Source of the DNA: Arctopsyche grandis
Lineage: Eukaryota > Arthropoda > Insecta > Trichoptera > Hydropsychidae
DNA: 64,000 nucleotides
Reading direction: 5' to 3'
Assembly (NCBI RefSeq): GCF_051622035.1
Contig: NC_135356.1
Location: 17,535,685 to 17,599,684 of the forward strand
A model generated the notes under the pieces. That model ran no database searches and was not told where the DNA came from. It saw only the letters and a program-made list of their open reading frames with translations. Within the stretch, counting starts at the first letter, position 1, and each line of letters opens with the position of its first letter. The translations under genes were made by a program, and so were the position numbers. Shown piece by piece: positions 55,130 through 64,000 of this stretch.

Positions 55130-55470
55130 GTCATAAATGTGGGTTTTGTTGACGTCTTCTCTGGGCGATATATCGTTGTTTTCGCATTCCACGTTACGTG
55201 TTTGCACGTGAGTTATGTCGACAGGGGCGGATCGAGGAATTTTAAGTGGCTGAAGCGTCTCGAGTGTGGAAGAAGCGTCACACCACCGCCATATTTGGTA
55301 CCGAACGATCTGCGCACCATTAATGCAAGCCCTTCCGAGCGAATTGTGCACTTTGTTCCGGTTCATTCGTGTGCTATGTATTGGCCGAACGGTGCTGGTT
55401 TTTACACTGTTGCTGCAGATGGTGCTCATAAAAAAATAAATAAAAATCATTTCTATTGGATTGAAATTCT
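55130..55470. other. GC-balanced block of unknown nature
   Basis: Open on both strands (55139-55474 plus, 55450-55052 minus) with near-normal GC in an AT-rich setting. No domain recognised. Confidence 0.3.
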
Positions 55471-55678
55471 GTAGTGTTTCAGGATGTAAATGTAAAAAGC
55501 ATCTATAAAATGTAAAAAATATCTATAAAGTTTCCGATTGTATTAAAAAAACTGTATATATATATATTGGGTATATTGATGATAAGAGATCCTAAAATTT
55601 CGTTAAATCAATTATTCGAATATCGAATAGGAAATTGAAATATTCGAATCTGTAAATTGAAATATTCGAACATGTATA

Positions 55679-56058
55679 TCTATATATATATAAAAATGAA
55701 TGTCTGTGTGTGTGTGTCTAGAATAGGCTGCTAAACCACTGAACCGATTACGATGTTACTTTCAGGATTTGTTGTATGCATGTCCGGGAAGATTACTGTG
55801 AAAAAAAAACGGGAACGGAAACGGGAAAAATGGGGATGGGAGACATTGCAACGCTATACTTTCAAATGTTTTCGCCTGCGTTTTTCCGACAAATGGGAAC
55901 GGGAATGAGAACGGCAACGGGAATGCGTTATTGTGGCATTACAACGCTATCATTTCAAATGTTTTCGCGTCGCGACCAACGGGAACGAGAACCAGACCGG
56001 GAACGGGAACGAGAATTGCAAGGGTTATTTTGGCATTGGCAATGCCGGGTTCATCTAG
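55679..56058 (+). mobile_element. Non-autonomous Helitron (type 1), first of an array
   Basis: TCTATATATATATAAAAATG start after A; CCACTGAACCGATTACGATG; repeated GGGAACGG motifs; ends GCCGGGTTCATCTAG at 56058. The next Helitron begins at the following T. Confidence 0.8.
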
Positions 56059-56254
56059 TCTAATATATAATTTCGAAAGGGACTGTATATATGTAAGTAT
56101 GTAAGTCCTGTTGGTTGGGAATATGACGACGATTCGATTTTTTTTTTCGATTCAAATAAATTGAATAAAAAACAAATGAATATTTACTATTAGATTCGCC
56201 ATGTTTAGGCTGTTTACATTACAAATACTGAGTGAAGCCGGATAAAACAACTAG
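56059..56254 (+). mobile_element. Non-autonomous Helitron (type 2), second of the array
   Basis: TCTAATATATAATTTCGAAA to GAAGCCGGATAAAACAACTAG, followed by T. Confidence 0.8.
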
Positions 56255-56383
56255 TATATTATATGTATATACATATGTATGTACATACGGCTACAAGAAA
56301 ATTATGCCCTTTTCTTGAAAAATAATTCCGCACTTCAAAATTTTTTTTAAGACATGTAAATGAATATTACTACATATATCTTC

Positions 56384-56561
56384 TCTAATATATAATTTCG
56401 AAAGAGACTTTGTAACTATGTATGTATGTAACTTTTGTTGGTTCGTAAATCCGTGAACAAATGAATATTCAAATAAATTTAATAATATGTTTACTATTAG
56501 ATTGGCCATGTTTAAGCGGTTTATATTAAAAAAACCGAGCGAATCCGGGTAAAAACACTAG
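56384..56561 (+). mobile_element. Non-autonomous Helitron (type 2), third of the array
   Basis: TCTAATATATAATTTCGAAA to GAATCCGGGTAAAAACACTAG, followed by T. Confidence 0.8.
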
Positions 56562-56564
56562 TAA

Positions 56565-56766
56565 TCTAATATATAATTTTGATAGAGACAGTATGTATGT
56601 ATGTAAGTTTTGGATGGAAGCATCTAAAACAAATCAAAGTTACAATGACGATCGTTGAATATTATTATTTTCGATTCAATAAAAAAACAAATGAATTAGA
56701 ATATACTATTAGATATTTAAGCGGTTTATATTACAAATACTGAGCCAAGCCGGGTAAAACCACTAG
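56565..56766 (+). mobile_element. Non-autonomous Helitron (type 2), fourth of the array
   Basis: TCTAATATATAATTTTGATA (preceded by A) to CCGGGTAAAACCACTAG, followed by T. Begins 3 bases after the third. Confidence 0.8.
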
Positions 56767-56956
56767 TAATATGTATGTATGCTTTGGTTCGCAGAATCCG
56801 TGACTTTAAATTTAATAAAAAAACAAATGAATACTCAAATAAATTTAAATAAAATAAAACTATTCAAATAAATTTATTTAAATATTTACTATTACATTAG
56901 CCATGTTTAAGCGGTTTGTATTACAAATGCCGAGCGAAGCCGGGTAAAACCAATAG
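56767..56956 (+). mobile_element. Non-autonomous Helitron (type 2), fifth of the array, 5' end missing
   Basis: Starts directly in TATGTATGTATGCTTTGG and ends GCGAAGCCGGGTAAAACC plus AATAG (CTAG mutated). Confidence 0.7.
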
Positions 56957-58029
56957 TCTAATAAAACAATGAAAGCATACCTGTAGTTATATTGACAATT
57001 CATTATTATTATCCTGCAGTTTTGATTTTAGCAAGTAATTGTAAAAGTTGATCAATTGATGAAATGTAACGAATCCGCGTTTTCAATTTATAATTATAGT
57101 CGAACCGATCTAGCATGGGACTCATGTAAAATATAAATGCTATCGCATTCACCCACCACTCGACTCACGATGGCCAGTTACATTTCGTTTCAGTTTCACA
57201 TTTCCTTTTTTGACATTTTGAATTTGACTTTTATTTTTTGTTAGAATTGAGTTCGTGTTTCGTCTTCTGAAATATTTAAATTATTAAAATTTTAATATAA
57301 AATACCCAAGCTGTTGATATTATTAATTTATTTATGGAATACGTATATATTTTATATTAATGGAAATTTATATTTTTAGACGATAAAGTAATTGTCTACG
57401 TCATGTATGGACAGCAAAAAAACAGTATTATTATTAAAGACCTTGTATTGAATTAGATTGTAATAATATTATATAGTTAAATAAGAAACAATTAAAAAAA
57501 TATATATAATAATTTTACGTAGCACATTGCACGAATGCGAGAGCATGCTCGGTTCTCGTAAGTCTTACGCTAATCGAATCGACAATAGTAGTGATATATT
57601 AGTATTTACGATTAGAAAATTTGACTTTTAATACTACATTAAAAAAAAAAGTTAAATATTCGAATAATTTTATAAATATTGAAAAAGGGTCAAATATATT
57701 CGAATATCGAATATTCGATTGCGACTCCTTCTGTTGATACTTATTTATGTATGTATATGCATACACTTTTAAAAAAGGAAAATATATACTCCTTTTACCT
57801 GTGGGAATTATGAGATAAAAGCGACGATAGATAAAACAAAAAACGTGTTATGTAGCTGTAGATTTGCGAAGAAAGAAAATTGTCAACGGCAGTGGCCTAG
57901 GTACGAAGGGGTTTTGGCGGCCCGGGTAGTCCTTGACTTTTTAACCCCCAATTTCCCCCCGTCCCCAAAATTATGATATAATTTACAAAAGTGGTAGATC
58001 AACTATTGTAAGACATTACTATCAGACAG
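56957..58029. other. AT-rich region
   Basis: CAGTGGCCTAGG at about 57890 could be a hAT terminus, but no partner was found. Nothing else recognised. Confidence 0.35.
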
Positions 58030-58287
58030 ATCAACTATTGTAGACCATGCGCGGGTCACATGGCTAGAAGAATCGACGAAAGGCGGACAAAAGAAGTGCT
58101 AGAATGGTACCAGAGATAATATAAAAGGGTAAAAGGAAGATCGCTGGGAAGACGGGAAGACGATAGTAGGAAAATTTGCGGGGAGAGATAGATGAGAGGT
58201 GCGCAAAACAAAGATGAATACGTAATTGAATGCATGTTATAGAGGCCTTAATCTGGCAGTGGAAGGTAAGAGCTGGAGATCATGATT
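58030..58287 (+). mobile_element. RTE 3' fragment T11
   Basis: GCGGGTCACATGGCTAGAAG onward to GATCATGATT. Followed by the same ~100-bp flank as T10, then T12. Confidence 0.8.
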
Positions 58288-58385
58288 AAAATGTATACGT
58301 TAGAATTTTTTTCTGTTTACTTAACTATGAAAAACACTGATTTATTAGGACATTCATATGACATATAGTCCAAAAATCTCAATCG

Positions 58386-58855
58386 GTTTTTAAATCAAAA
58401 AGCCACTTTGCTCGAAAAAAAAAGATTTTCGATGCGTTATGCCAGTGATGCCGCATGGATGTGAAACTTGGAAATTGAACGCCAAGTTGCTACACAAAGT
58501 CCAATGCACTCAAAGAAGTATAGAACGTTGTATACTTGGCCTAACGAGGAAAGACAGGAAACGGAATACGTGGGTTAGAAGTATGACAAGGGTTGTGGAT
58601 ATAGTGAAGAGGTTGAAATGGCAATGGGCGGGCCACGTGGCTAGAAGAATGAACCAAAGGTGGACAAAAGAAGTGCTAGAATGGTAACCGAAAGAATAAA
58701 AAAGGCTAAAATTAAGAGCTTAATTAATTAGATGAAATTAAGGAAAATGTGTGAGGTGAAATGGATGAGAGTTGCGCAAAACAGAGACGAGTGGAAGCGT
58801 GTTGGATAGGCCTTCGTCCATCCGTGGATAGAAAGCGGCTGTAGATAATGATGAC
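58386..58855 (+). mobile_element. RTE 3' fragment T12
   Basis: Reads VMPHGCETWKLNAKLLHKVQ and [20 protein letters not shown], then decays to GATGATGACG. Closely parallels T8, including the 45-bp AT-rich flank that follows. Confidence 0.85.
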
Positions 58856-58899
58856 GTAAGAAATTATAAAAATATAATACTATAAAAGGTGTACTTATT

Positions 58900-59300
58900 G
58901 AATTTCACTAATCATATTAGGGTAATTTGAATGAATCAAAAAGATAAATGATGCATGTACATTTTTATATATATTGGTGAATTGATTAAGATGTATTGTG
59001 AACATAAAAATCAAATTAAATCCCACTGAAACTATAATATGTAATGAAACGGAGTCGTGGGTGAGAAGTATGACAAGATTAGTGGATATAGTGTATAGAG
59101 TGAAGAGATTAAAATAGCAATGGGTGGGCCACGTGCCTAGAAGAATGGACGGAAGTTTGACAAAGGAAGTGCTAGAATGGTACCCGAGAGAATGCTAAAG
59201 GGGAAAGGAAGACCGCAAGGAAGATGGGTAGATGAAATTAAGAAAATGTGTGGAGTGAGATGGATGAGAGGTCTTCATCCAGCTGTAGATAATGATGATA
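58900..59300 (+). mobile_element. RTE 3' fragment T13 with the T3 5' module
   Basis: 58905-59055 matches 34331-34176 (reverse complement), joined to an RTE tail ending GATAATGATGATA. Confidence 0.85.
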
Positions 59301-60748
59301 CATATTTTAGATTGAAATATTTTCATTACATTTCGATTAAGTATTGGTAATTAAATGGTCAGCTGTGTTTAGTTATCAGCACAAACCTATAATATTATCT
59401 CATAGAAATATGCATAGGATGGGAGGTACAAGTGAAAAATGCAAAAAAAATAGTAGTGAAAGAAGATAAAACGAAAATTAAAATATACAAATATTATATT
59501 TTATATTTTATTTATTTATTATTTATTAGTCTGTAAAATATGCAAACATTATATGTTCAGACATACATACATGCATACATTAAATATTATAATTTAAGCA
59601 TTGAGAGAAATACTATTTGCAGCATACGCCACTGCTTGCACACATTTATTATATTATATTATTTTTGGCGATTGATTAATCGATTGCGACCGGATTAGCA
59701 CTTTTCATTATATTTATGTACAACGACTGTCCCCTTTCGTAATTTTAGAAATTCCTGTCTATTTTCTACCTGCATAAAGTCCAATTTTATCTTCCCACAC
59801 ATTCGGCGTGGACATACGTAGGTATTTTCGATCACATTATTTTTATTATTACACATTTCAACCGTATGCATGCCACCTGATAAATTTCAGTGGTTGTCTT
59901 TTAGTAGAGGTAAGCAAGTACATACATGCGTGATAATAAAATTCATTATTTTGTATACAAACAAATCGAGTTACAATCGAAAGTGGGCTTATAATAAATA
60001 GCGGTCAAAATTTGAACGCAATATTTACTTGTTTACAAATATACCGCACTATATGTATGTACATACATGATATCTACTTAGGTAAATAATAAATTATGTA
60101 TTAGTTTTATATGCTAATTCATTTTTAAAAAGAAAGTCACAAGTATTTACTTAATTTGGCAAATATTCACACGTTATGGATGATTCTAATCGTATAAATC
60201 CAGTGGCAACTCGTCTTTAAGGGCAACCGGCGTACTGCCCCACATATTTCTCATAACTAAAAAAGGAAATAAATGATTTTCCTGCTCAGTATGTGGTGAG
60301 TAGAACCGGTTCGTAATTCAGTTCGGGGCAGTTGCTTATCTGCCGTAGTCCCGTGGTCGCCATCTCCAGTTAACCTACTCTGGTACTTGCGAGTGGTACT
60401 GATTGTGGAGTGTAGACAGTCAATCGAAGCAAAGAAAATCGATTCGTATTACCGTATACAAAAGGTAATTTTTAGTTGCTTGCGTAAAGGTCTCTTTGGT
60501 GCAAAATATGCCAGCCCCGGTCGTGACATATTCTCTATACGATTCGGAAAATAGACAAGACCTTCAACGTTTTTCGAAATTTCAACTATGCTTTTCAAGG
60601 TATGCATAAATTGTCAATCACAATATGATTAGTGATTAAATATTTTTTATTAATAAAATTTTTGCTTTTTCAGAACACGTGAACAAATTCGATTAATTAA
60701 AAAAAAAAGTAATTTTCCTTATATAAAATGTTACTAAAAATATATTAA
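59301..60748. other. Unassigned region
   Basis: ATACGCCACTG at about 59624 and CAGTGGCAACTCG at 60201 look like isolated hAT-type ends. 60280-60600 is GC-balanced and unrecognised. No gene found. Confidence 0.35.
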
Positions 60749-61173
60749 CACGTTCAACCCGGCGTGTACCACCGGTGGCCACGGGGATAGTGCTATATCA
60801 GACTATAATTTTACGGTTCCACTTCATTGAGCACCCCAACGCTAAAATTCCTATAAAGCTCTAAAAGATTTAGGGACAACTCATTATATAATTTATTCTT
60901 TATTTTTAATTTGTTTTCCTTATATTTATCTTTTTAATTTTTGTAAAAATCTATTATTGGACTCGGATGTTACATTTATTATTTATTTACTATTTGTTTT
61001 TTTTATACATATCTATGTACATCCTGTCTGTTGATTTTTCAATTCATAAAATAAAATAAAAATAAAATAAAATATAAAGTGATTTAATGCTGTCACGCGT
61101 AATTGGGTGCCGATACGCGTGACAGTGCCACCACACGGGCAAATGTATGAAATCATGCGCCAGGCTGAATGTG
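60749..61173. mobile_element. TTAA-flanked MITE, family 3 (425 bp)
   Basis: TTAA then CACGTTCAACCCGGCG; right end CGCCAGGCTGAATGTG then TTAA (61174-61177). Ends are 16-bp inverted repeats with three mismatches. Confidence 0.7.
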
Positions 61174-61492
61174 TTAAGGTAATTTAAAAAAAATATATAT
61201 ATTTGAGGGGAGGGGGGGCTTAAGCCTCCTCGTGCCCCACCTGTTTTTAAAATCACGAGCCACCCCCGTGGAAGTCAGAAAAATTTACTATTAAGAATAC
61301 TATTTTTAAGAATAGTTTCAATTATTATATGTACATATGTAAATACATATATCATTGAATATATGATTCTAATACCTTTATGAAAAATATGCTTCTATTA
61401 ATTATTTTTTTAACTGGCCATTATTGAGTATTGGGTTACTGTTAAGCCATATTACAAATAAAATAACTAGCTGTATCATTTTTTATATACAA

Positions 61493-61909
61493 CTAGTGGT
61501 TTTACCTGGCTTCGCTCGATATTTGTAATATAAACCGCTTAAACATGACTAATCTAATAGTAAACATTTTATTAAATTTTTTTAAATAGTTTTATTTTAT
61601 ATAAATTTATTTGAATACTTATTTGATTTTTGTATTAAATTGACTGTCACAAACAAACAAACATATGTATATAGTAAGTCTCTTATAAAAAAAATAAATG
61701 TATACTAGAATCGGGCGCCTGCGCCCCCTTGGCTCCCGCCACCAGCGCGAAAGTGGCTTCGCCCTCAGTGCCTTTGCCCCCGGGGACTTCGAATCCTTTG
61801 AATCGAGAAAAATCAAATCATTTGTTCGATGACGTCACGAATTTCTAAGACCCAACGAACGAAGGTTACATACATATATACAAAGTCTCTTTCCAAATTA
61901 TATATTAGA
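61493..61909 (-). mobile_element. Helitron-like element, 417 bp
   Basis: Minus strand starts TCTAATATATAATTTGGAAA at 61909 and ends GCGAAGCCAGGTAAAACC plus ACTAG at 61493. Carries a GC-rich insert at 61710-61800 (GGCGAAGCC, GCGCGAAAGTGG). Confidence 0.75.
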
Positions 61910-62032
61910 TACATATATCTATAAAGAAACAAAGACCTAGGATCTGGATGAATTAAGTTTGTTTACGATAACATTACATGTATGTTATCAATGAAAAATA
62001 CGGAGAAAGAGATGGAGTAAATTTTTTTTTAT

Positions 62033-62242
62033 ATATGAGCTGTTATATTTGAAAGTCCAATTTTCAGTTTCAAAAACATTATTTCTGTTTGACATAATTC
62101 GAAAAGTTGAATAAACGTATTACAGGCCACTAGTATTTTTAAATATTGTTAAACGTAAACCATTATATTAATTTTTTTGTGAAATATTTTTCGAAATGAA
62201 GAAAAGTGGACTTATGGCCGCTATCAAATATAACGGCTCATG
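62033..62242 (-). mobile_element. MITE family M, copy 4 (inverted)
   Basis: ATATGAGCTGTTATATTTGA to CAAATATAACGGCTCATG, in reverse orientation to copies 1-3. Preceded by the same 120-bp spacer and Helitron 5' end as at 53147-53400. Confidence 0.8.
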
Positions 62243-63530
62243 TAATAAAAATATTTGATATTTAAATAAAAAATATTAAAACATGTAAATAAAAATATTT
62301 GATATTTAGAACCCGGCTAAAAACTGTTTACCCCAACTTGAAATTATTATCAAATGAATAATTTTAAGTGCCACGCATGAATTGGTAATCAGTGGTTCGA
62401 TTAGTGAGATTTTAAGGTATCAGTTTTTCATATTTGGAAAATGTGAGCTATTTTGTCGTACACAGGAGTATCCTCTTTTCATGGAGTTTGCCGTTACTTT
62501 CTCGGTGTTTCCTGTGATATTAATTAAGATCTAATTCAAGGTTTTCCTGAATGCTTCCTATCTCCGACTGATCGTTATTATTCAAACTTGATCACAAGTG
62601 GAGCAATTGTTGAGATACATAGTCCCTATTGTCGTAACATATTGAAGATAAAAACAATTATATAAATATGTAACATATATGTAATATATATTTTTCAAGA
62701 GTAGTAATGGAACTTTTGTCGCATATTGTAGAAACACATAAAATCAGAACTACATACATCGAATCGGAATGCGAGCGGGAATCGCCTTTTAGTTTAATAG
62801 TCCCGACATACGTACATATGTATGTACAAATATATGAATATTTGTATGTACATACATATCTCGCCTTTAGAGTGCAAAGGTGATAACTGCATAATTTAGC
62901 GAAATTGAAAATTGATGTGGTATGTGGTTCATATTTTATGCTAATTTTGGATTTGAACCTAGTGGAAAACTTTCGTAGTATTAAATAATAAAAAAATAAT
63001 GATTTTAAACAATGCCTCAAACCAATCGATTTATCTCGACAATAATTTTGCAAAAGTGCATTCGCAAATTTATTTAACGTTTTCTTGATACGACGCAAGT
63101 TTTCCATAAAGTCCATTGATCAAAATTCAAAATTCCCGTCTTTTGCTCCTGTCTAATGTACATAACTCCTGTTTTTAAGTTTTCTTTAATTCTTTTTGTC
63201 TCTTAAGCCGCCCAAGGAGCTGGGTTTTTTGGAAACTTTTATCAAAATAAGCTTCAATCCATTTCAAGTAATATTAGAAATTCGGTAAAAATTCATCAAT
63301 CGGAAGTGAAAGTTTTACCTTTTTCGCTTATTGCTTTATAATTTGTTGAACTTTTTGAAAAAAAGTTGTTGCCTTTTTAATGTAATATCTTTAATATACG
63401 ATACATATTGTGATCATTCATATATTTTGAAACGATTAACACACCTTTAAAATATTTAAAAATAAAATTTTAATAGTTAATGTTTACCTCGTTAAATTAG
63501 TATTTAATTTTGTAAAACATTTTTGTATGT
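62243..63530. other. AT-rich region
   Basis: The 152-codon minus frame at 62658-63116 shows no recognisable domain and ends in low-complexity sequence. 63180-63400 may be a very diverged family-A fragment (AATCGGAAGTG). Confidence 0.35.
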
Positions 63531-63534
63531 ACAT

Positions 63535-64000
63535 ATGTTACAGTTTAAGTGTATCTTCCAGTTGTAATATATTTTGACTGGTTGGAATATATTCCTTCTA
63601 ACCCACGTAAGTTGATTCATATGGAAAATTACAATCCAACTGGTCAAAATACATATATTACAACTGAAAATACAGTTCAACTATAAGTTGGTACCAGATA
63701 AGATGAAGAGGTTAAGTTTTCGTGAAAACTGCCACTCAACTAGCAAATTGAGTTGGAAAGTCACATTTATGTTTTGAATACATTCTAAGTAATACGGTAC
63801 TCATTACCTGTATTTGTAATACCTTGCAGATATTAAGGCACTGTTGAGTTCTAAAGTATTCGTAATAATATCAGAGTTGTCAAAAGTCAACTGTTATATT
63901 ACAACTGGCGCACATTGTTGAAAGTGTATTTGAGCTTGTAGAGATATAATTTACTTGTTGAGTTATATTCGATTATGAATGATCTAAAGCGGCAATTTGA
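63535..64000 (-). repeat. ~500-bp foldback repeat, copy 2 (inverted)
   Basis: Reverse complement of 2925-3425, including the palindromic core (TTGACTGGTTGG / CCAACTGGTCAA). Runs off the window end. Confidence 0.7.

Noticed and set aside
60201..61266. A hAT element between CAGTGGCAACTCG and the CACGAGCCACC near 61251
   Set aside because: The ends are only loosely inverted and no 8-bp target duplication could be found.
62658..63116. 152-codon minus-strand gene
   Set aside because: No recognisable domain, low-complexity C-terminal half with Cys-Thr-Tyr from TACATA repeats, no splice or promoter support.

Overview
The window is AT-rich animal DNA, almost certainly from an insect. The evidence is small spliced exons with GT-AG introns, insect-type membrane transporter genes, and very dense transposon debris (hAT, RTE, Helitron, TTAA-flanked MITEs) with long (TA)n and (CA)n tracts. 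The Helitron termini resemble families common in moths, but the order is not certain from sequence alone.

Two real genes are visible, both on the + strand. The first (10691-19213) is a K+-dependent Na+/Ca2+ exchanger (NCKX/SLC24 type). It has 11 coding exons that join in one consistent frame to 514 residues. The second (23358 to about 35.75 kb) is an MFSD6-like major-facilitator protein. It has 12 coding exons giving 722 residues, plus an alternative spliced C-terminus giving 748. Its cysteine-rich loop of about 300 residues is split over five exons. The two genes share orientation, but nothing in the sequence links their functions.

Layout: 1-10.7 kb is repeats upstream of NCKX (truncated TTAA MITE, foldbacks, a ~1-kb dispersed repeat, Helitrons carrying TA/CA tracts). 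10.7-19.1 kb is NCKX with a 5.5-kb first coding intron full of repeats. 19.26-22.1 kb is a nearly intact hAT with an 8-bp target duplication. 22.1-35.8 kb is MFSD6 with transposons in most large introns. 36711-37210 is a 500-base assembly gap, flanked by two copies of the same 3286 bases (33425-36710 and 37211-40496), so the second copy of the last MFSD6 exons is very probably an assembly artefact. 41-64 kb contains no recognisable host gene. It holds RTE fragments, one near-complete RTE retrotransposon (45.7-48.7 kb, minus), two further hAT elements, a solo LTR, a head-to-tail Helitron array (55.7-57.0 kb), and a few GC-balanced blocks I could not identify.

I saw no bacterial-type system, CRISPR array, tRNA or rRNA gene. 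The least ordinary signals are: the chain of RTE 3' tails that share non-RTE flanking DNA, including a 74-bp perfect copy of an MFSD6 exon/intron junction; the alternative MFSD6 C-terminus; the Helitron array; and the un-merged contig overlap.
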